DNA of 64,000 nucleotides from Diadema setosum (taxonomy: Eukaryota; Echinodermata; Echinoidea; Diadematoida; Diadematidae). The translations under genes were made by a program, and so were the position numbers. The stretch spans positions 2,286,255 to 2,350,254 of the forward strand of contig CM067069.1 in the NCBI GenBank assembly GCA_033980235.1. The letters are read 5' to 3'. Shown in pieces: positions 58,134-64,000 of this stretch; position 1 is the stretch's first letter, and every line of letters starts with the position of its first letter. The notes beneath the pieces are model-generated. The model was given only the letters and a program-made list of their open reading frames with translations. It was not told where the DNA came from and did no database searches.

Positions 58134-58780
58134 TGTCCCCGCCGAACGAGTTCGAGCAGGGGACTATGAAACGGGCTCCGTACGTGTGTGTGTCCGTGTG
58201 TCCGTCCGTGTGTCCGTCCGTCCGTGCGTCCGTCCGTCCGTCCGTGTGTGCGTCCGTGAGTGATCAAAATCTTCAATTTGCTACTTCTCTGTCATTTATG
58301 AGCCAATTTTGATTCTGTTTGCTTTATATGATAGCACTACATGGGAGCTTTGAACTTCTACACAGAATTTCAGTTGTGACCTTTGACCTTGACCTTTGAC
58401 CTATATTGTACATTTTGCTACAAAATGCTACTCCTTCGCCATTTCTAACCCGATTTCAATTCTGTTTGCTTTATATGATGGCACTAGGTGAGGGCTTCAA
58501 AACTTCTACACAGAATTTTGACCTTTGACTTCTTTGACCTTTGACCTTGATTTTTGACCTATATTGTACATTGGCTACAAAATGCTACTCCTTCGCCAAT
58601 TTCTAACCCGATTTCAATTCCGTTTGCTTTTTGTGATGGCACTAGGTGAGGGCTTCAAAACTTCTACACAGAATTTTGACCTTTGACTTCTTTGACCTTG
58701 ATTTTTTACCGATATTGTACATTTTGCTACTAAATGCTACTTCCGGCGGGGACATATTTTACGCACCGCGTAATTTCTAC
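58134..58780 (+). mobile_element. Helitron-like (HINE/Helentron-type) element 2
   Basis: The 5' end TGTCCCCGCCG pairs with AGCAGGGGAC just behind it and recurs inverted as CGGCGGGGACA about 30 bases before the 3' end. A GTCC/GTGT array fills about 58183-58256. Three tandem units of about 147-157 bases follow. The 3' end has a hairpin TTACGC-ACC-GCGTAA then TTTCTAC, with T outside. Same architecture as 33836-35013 but different sequence, so a second family. DR1-type TGACCT repeats occur at 58377-58389, 58390-58402 and 58535-58547. Confidence 0.75.
58377..58547 (-). promoter_or_regulatory. DR1-type nuclear-receptor motifs
   Basis: Three perfect AGGTCA-A-AGGTCA repeats on the minus strand, two of them back to back. 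Functional binding is untested; they are noted because the unrelated-sequence element at 33836-35013 carries the same motif. Confidence 0.5.
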
Positions 58781-58873
58781 TTTTCCTTGTTTTTGGTTTT
58801 TTTTGCTGTGTGTGTGCAAAGAAACCTCCTCGGCAGACATGGTAATGGGTAAACAATGCACCATGATGGTTAA

Positions 58874-61800
58874 AGATTCAATACTGTATCCACTGTTTAA
58901 CAGAGTTCTTATATAGATAATGAACCTTGGCTATATTCAGCAGACTCTGATTGGATGTTTCTCTGAGTGATCGGTTGTGCCAGTGAGCATAGTACCAGTT
59001 CCCATAGAATCAAAAATCTCCTTGAAATGAAAAAACAACAACATTTATGAAATAAGACCAGTACCCTTACACAAATACTGGCAGTTTCTTAGCAGTTTCT
59101 CTAGCAGTTATTTGCAGATCCTCCCAGCAGTTACTTGTAACATAAAAACTGTTAACTACTATCATGATTATAAACTTGTACCTTTGCCAGAAGACTTTTT
59201 TTTTTTGTAAGAGAGTTAAATTTCAATATTTTAAGCAAAAAATTATTCACTACTTTGATCCTGCATTAACTATGCCAATACATGTTTTTGAAATGTATTT
59301 CAAAGAAATTTATATAGCACTTAAGACAAACATGTTAAAAGCAGTTTACAATAATAAAAAAAGAACAATCATAAATCAATTACAAAGCAATTATGAAGCA
59401 GAAGCTCAAATTTGATTTTTTAAAGGATTCCTCACATTTCAAATACATCATCATCCTCTGCCATGGTCTGAGAGTGTATCAGAAAAGATGACATAACACT
59501 AATCACAAATAAACATGAATTATGTATGCCTCCAAATCTCTTGTACATTAGAGTGCTCTCATTAGACTGCATCATTGCTATATGACTTTGTTTATCATAA
59601 CATCATGTCAAGTAATGGGGGAGGGGGATTAAGCAAGATAGTAGACTAAAGAACTTTTCAAATTAACAACTTAGTGCATGGGTACATAAAAAGGTTGTGG
59701 CATTCACTGTCATGCAGTTAGTGACAAGAATCTTGTCTGGCCAATTAATCCAGGACAACTGCTTGTAGACGTTCCTTCTCAGACAGTGGTATACACAAGG
59801 TTGACAATAATGGACTGCGTCATAGGAATTAATGACCCAAGAGGTTATTGTCCTGGACTCATATAATGTGAAGGTTAACACCCACATGGGTCTGCCGTAA
59901 AGTCAGTACCCCTGAGTGTGTTAGATTGAATGGTTCCATATTATGCCAGTGGTAGATTGAAGAGAATTTGAGTCCAAATTGGCTTATTGGGCTTGTCACT
60001 ATCCTTGGCTGCTTCATAGTGACTGTTTGAATCTTCTTCACAATAATGCAAGCAGAATATTTTTTCTTTAGGTAGTTTTACATGTCATTCGTCACTTGCA
60101 ATAAGATGGGGAGAATGTACAATCCTGTACATGTAGGTTTGCCTGCACAAATGCGTGAGTGCTCATCTTTTCCCCCGTCAGGAGGTTTACTCGAGGCATT
60201 GAACCATAGATGACGAAAACATGAATTTTTGCAGCACACATGCCCGTCCATGTCATCAAACAAATTACTCAGAGCGAAACGTCGGTACGTGGCTTCTGGC
60301 AGTGTTATTGGCTTGCACCTGCACCAGTATGTGCAGGCGTTGTGTGCAGCGTGTAAGCTGCCACTGTGTTTTACCAGTCTGGCATGGCATAATGTCAGCT
60401 ATATTGGATGCTTCTGCCTGACCGAGTCACCATAACTGTCAGGTGACTTTTTCTTTTGTTTGTTTTCTGCCTCATTTTGTTTTGTTTGTTTGTATTTATA
60501 CAAGGAATTGGTCTGTGAATTTTTGCAAAATGACATTCTTATTGAATATTTGAATTACTGTTAGTGTACATAGAAGATGATGGCTAAAGATGGAAGTACA
60601 TAGATAATGGTGTCTCTCACATTTCCTTGGGCTTATCAGTGAAAACTAAAGATGTTCCTCTTCTTTGATCAAAGTGAGCTGAACCCTTTCTGTGCCACAG
60701 TGCATACAACCCCATGGGATTTTCTGTACCAATGAACAATCAAATCACACAAAGAGTTAATCCCCTGTCTCCCAGTTAAAAGAATATCAATGCTGATAAG
60801 TTGCTGTTGTTGTTTTTTTTTTGGGGGGGGGGGATGGGTCATGTGTGTGATGATGTAATAAAGTTTCATCCATGTTGGTCCTTTGGTCATTTGAAAGCTC
60901 CCGTTGGCATCTCAAGTAATGATTTACTTATACTACAAACCCATATATTCAAGCAAAATAGGAATGTTGTGCATAGCAGGAGTGGAGATAGTGCTTAAAT
61001 TGATAATTCAATATCTTATGAAGATAGTAGAAGGATTACATAGTTCACAAATTGTGTGGCATTCTGCATTGTATAGATAACACCTGACAACAATAGCAAA
61101 TTTCTTGCACTAATTTTTAAAAGCTTTCCTCATTGATACTTGAAAATGAATATTGTCTATGGCAACCTGTCTATTGTGGCCACCTCTGCATTATGGGCAT
61201 GTTGCTGTTTCCAGTGAATGGTGTGATATGTTTCATTATTATCATATGAAAGAAATGCTGAATTGATATAAAGGAAATATTGTCACTCTCTTTGATTTGA
61301 TTTAAGGAATTTCTGCTTAAAGTCCAGATGTACATGTTTGTTAGAGTGTTCACAATATTTTTTTTTTCAACATTATTTGGACAAGAGAAACAAGGCATAT
61401 GTATCAATGGAGAAGAAATACCCAGCAACACTTCTGCTAAGTTTTAGTCATCCATTCCAACAATATGGATTGCAGTTTATTGTGATCATTGGTAGAGAGT
61501 TACTCACATAAGACTGTATTATTAATTATAAGCATATGAATGATCAGTCTTCATCTTAGGTGATAACAGTAAAAGTGGAATATATAAGTGTTATTAGTAT
61601 GAATACTCTTTCATTGTAAAGAAAAAAATTGTGTTCAGTGCTTATTGTTTGAATTTTGAATTGATGTCATGTTTATACTTATTTTCATGTCTGAGGATAT
61701 CATAATTGATATCACATGTATTGTGAATTTGGGAGATATCCTGTTTTGAGTAAAGTAGCCATTTAAATCATGTTCTGTTTGTACACATATTGCTTTTGTC

Positions 61801-62597
61801 ATTTATAAGTCACCATGTATGTTTTGGCTTTAAAATATTTGACAATCAAAACTACATTCTGCTGACATTTCAAGAAAGGCAAAATTAAATCTTTATTTAT
61901 GTATATAAAATGTTACAATCTTCTGAACCTTTAAAGTATTTTTTTGTACATGATACTCTGCGTTATACTTTCCTGTCAGAGACATTATTATGAGAGAAGA
62001 CAGAAGCCGCCCCCAGCCTTTTGAGAAACCCTTGACATGTCACTGGCTGTCAGTGTCTACATCTTCATCAAATCCATCAAAACAAAATTAAGTGCAGGCT
62101 TGAGTATTGCTTCGGTGGCAAACCCATCATGGGCACGTCAACACTGTAATACTTTCTCCTAATGGGTGTCCTGGTGCTCTATACCCCCCCCCCCCCCCCC
62201 CATCTCGCTCTTAAAGGACTTCTGTAGATTTCATTCAAGTGTAGCAGTAGTCACCATATTTGGAAATGTTTGCATCTGTTCATGTCTGTTATGATATCCT
62301 AAGATGCTACTCGTTGATAGTATTCAAAATGAAAAAGATTTCCTTCCACACTGATCAGAAAAAAAAACTTTTTCATTATCTGTCCACATTCTATAACACA
62401 TAATCTTAATTTCTGTTTATGGAGAATCATTGGTGCTCTCAAATACATGCTTTGCAAATTTCTCATTAAACTCTTCCAATGGGCATGAACCAAAAAACTC
62501 CTGATAGACATGCAACATGTAACTGAGAAGTTTCCGTTGGGATGACATATTCATAGATGTACTGCCAGGCAAACCTTCCCATGGATCTCTTCCTTAA
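58874..62597. other. Intron-like DNA; SINE-like patch and C tract
   Basis: A 'TTTATATAGCACTTAAG…AAAGCAGTTTACAAT' patch at about 59306-59355 is a short imperfect inverted repeat like those near 13590 and 55880. G run at about 60822-60831; C run at 62184-62201. A possible exon at 60234-60283 (donor GTACGT) is too weak to call. No recognised gene. Confidence 0.45.
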
Positions 62598-62682
62598 CCC
62601 GTTGAAGACGGGCTGGTTTTGTTACAACACACATTCCCAATAGACCCCTGCCCGAATATACTCGGGACTCTTTCTCAATGGG
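62598..62682 (+). mobile_element. CCCGTTGAGG 85-bp element, copy 6
   Basis: 85 bases between TTAA at 62594-62597 and 62683-62686, ends CCCGTTGAAG…TTCTCAATGGG, middle as in the other copies. Confidence 0.88.
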
Positions 62683-62686
62683 TTAA

Positions 62687-64000
62687 ATTTTTGAAGGAAT
62701 TCTATGGAGCAATGTTGCAGAAAACACAAATTTTGATCAGGTGTATTTTTCAGGATATGATCGTATATAAAATAAACAACAACAGAAGGTAAGAATATGT
62801 GTTATAGAATGTGGACAGATAATGAACAAAAAAAGTTTTTTTTTTTATCAATGTGGAAAGAAATCTTTGTTTTGAGTACTTTTAACTGGTAGCAAAAACT
62901 GGTGGCACCTTTAGATACATTGGAAGAATGGATATGGGATTAAACCTGTGTATGAATTATCTCTCCTCTAAATGTTAAACAGCTATACAGAGTCGTGGGT
63001 TGCATAACACAAAAGCGGTATGACCCAGCATTCCCCAGTGTCGCAATGCATCTGTCCTTATTCTTCCCCATTTGACACACGACACCAAAAACCTCACCCA
63101 GAGCTGGAGGGTGATAACACTCTGTCTTCCACCCACCAGAAGAGGAAGCCGGGGCTTACAGGGTTACTGGGCTGCGGCTATATTCGCACCGCAAATGGGC
63201 ACGTTAGTTAGATTATGTCATCAGCGGCGGGGCTCAAATTTTCCTTGCCGTGGGTTTTTTTTTTTTTTTTCATCCAGGATGAAAATTGCTCTTGGGGAGA
63301 AAGGTATCGTATTGTCAGATTAAAGGGACAGATGAGATATAGTCTAGCAAATGTTGGGACATGTTTCATAACCAGGGAATTCACATAGAATTGCTCCAGT
63401 CCTGAAGTACATGCACGTGTACGTATTGAGTTTTAGTTGTACCAAATTCTTGAGGTGACATCTGTTAACTAAATGCTTACATTATGCAGGTATGAAGTAT
63501 TGTGGTGTCTTTGCAGCTACAGGTCACAATAATCATTTTATCTTGGTAAATCTATCTATTTCATATGAATAAAACTTCTCTAAAAAGTGTTTTATTTAAA
63601 GTCTGTGTTTCATGTCTGGATTCATAAATTTCCTTAAAGCACAAAGTTCAGTGAGTAACTGACTAAAACATTTTATCTTTCTTGGAGAAAATGATAAGTA
63701 AGGTCGAGTACTTGCTAGTAGGGAAATTGAGATCTCAGTAGAAATCACGGAGACAAAACAAAATTCTTTTGAATTTGACTTTACAATTGGCTTCACCTAA
63801 TCCAGGTTATATTTTTCTTAGTGCTTGTGTGAGAGTCACAAGATAAGCAATTCAGGGCTTGAAGGCAAGTAGGTTAATCAAAAAAGGATATTGATGAAGA
63901 GTTACCAAGTCCCCTCTTGCGCTTTGTGCAAATCAGCTGCATAAACAGAGTCTTCGACGACGCGGTAAATGTCATTCCAAGCTTATTTACCGACCTTGAG
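62687..64000. other. Window end, no gene seen
   Basis: A GC-richer patch at about 63010-63240 has overlapping short frames with acceptor-like CACCAG at 63136-63141 but no donor of quality. CpGs return in the last ~60 bases, so a feature may begin beyond the window. Confidence 0.45.

Larger units (their letters stand above)
57904..58873 (+). mobile_element. TTAACCC-family repeat, copy 5, split by a Helitron-like element
   Basis: The left part (57904 to about 58133) carries the family order from 'AACCCTTTACATGCCAGGCA' to 'CTAGACATCTGCACC'. The right part (about 58781-58873) continues to 'GATGGTTAAAG'. The 647-base Helitron-like element lies between them, at roughly the place where copies 1 and 2 have A-rich microsatellites. 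Confidence 0.6.

Noticed and set aside
60234..60283. 50-nt exon-like segment before GTACGT
   Set aside because: Weak acceptor and no independent support.
1..64000. tRNA, rRNA or CRISPR features
   Set aside because: No A-box/B-box pair, rRNA-like block or repeat-spacer array was found by reading; a covariance-model scan would be the decisive test.

Overview
The window is eukaryotic and almost entirely non-coding. It is AT-rich and full of short DNA transposons, simple repeats and long poly(G)/poly(C) runs. It has no bacterial-style gene packing, no rRNA or tRNA that I can recognise and no long intact reading frame. The repeat types suggest a marine invertebrate, most likely an echinoderm such as a sea urchin, sea star or sea cucumber: Helitron-like elements with GTCC/GTCY microsatellites, TTAA-flanked mini-elements, hAT-like CAGGGGCGGATCC mini-elements and PIF/Harbinger remnants. 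This guess rests on repeat style, not on a recognised gene.

The only gene I can argue for is on the + strand. A CpG-rich stretch just right of a PIF/Harbinger element (3158-3427) leads into a short reading frame. That frame has an in-frame upstream stop and starts at ATG 3428. It ends at a consensus donor (GTGAGT) after 3533, in phase 1. A second CpG-containing candidate exon lies at 26481-26543. It has a pyrimidine-rich acceptor and GTAATG donor, and it is phase 1 on both sides, so it joins exon 1 in frame. I do not recognise the predicted N-terminus. If the model holds, most of the window is intron, with possible alternative first exons at 17880-17943 and 42915-42957 (both weak).

Layout. 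1-3157: upstream DNA with a hAT-like mini-element, a CA microsatellite and a 1.1 kb Harbinger element carrying broken transposase and partner-protein fragments. 3158-3533: putative promoter, 5' UTR and first coding exon. 3534-33800: intron-like DNA with many small inverted-repeat elements, a GTGACCCGC-ended element (25442-26075) and the second candidate exon. 33836-35013: Helitron-like element with arrays of nuclear-receptor half-sites. 35014-45400: more small elements, including a nested pair at 39394-40102. 45404-47190: 1.8 kb GTGACCCGC-ended element with a pogo/Tigger-like element inside. 47191-64000: AT-rich DNA with tandem duplications and a second Helitron-like element (58134-58780) inserted into an older repeat.

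My hand-delimited elements add up to roughly 13 kb. The best-supported new observations are: (1) a five-copy 247-bp mini-element family with 33-bp inverted ends and 4-bp target duplications, with one related unoccupied site inside the window; (2) an 85-bp TTAA-flanked family, two copies of which directly abut a different TTAA element and share one TTAA; (3) two different Helitron-like elements that both carry perfect DR1-type AGGTCA repeats; (4) two GTGACCCGC-ended elements that carry promoter-like motifs (CCAAT, GC box, AAnATGGCGG).
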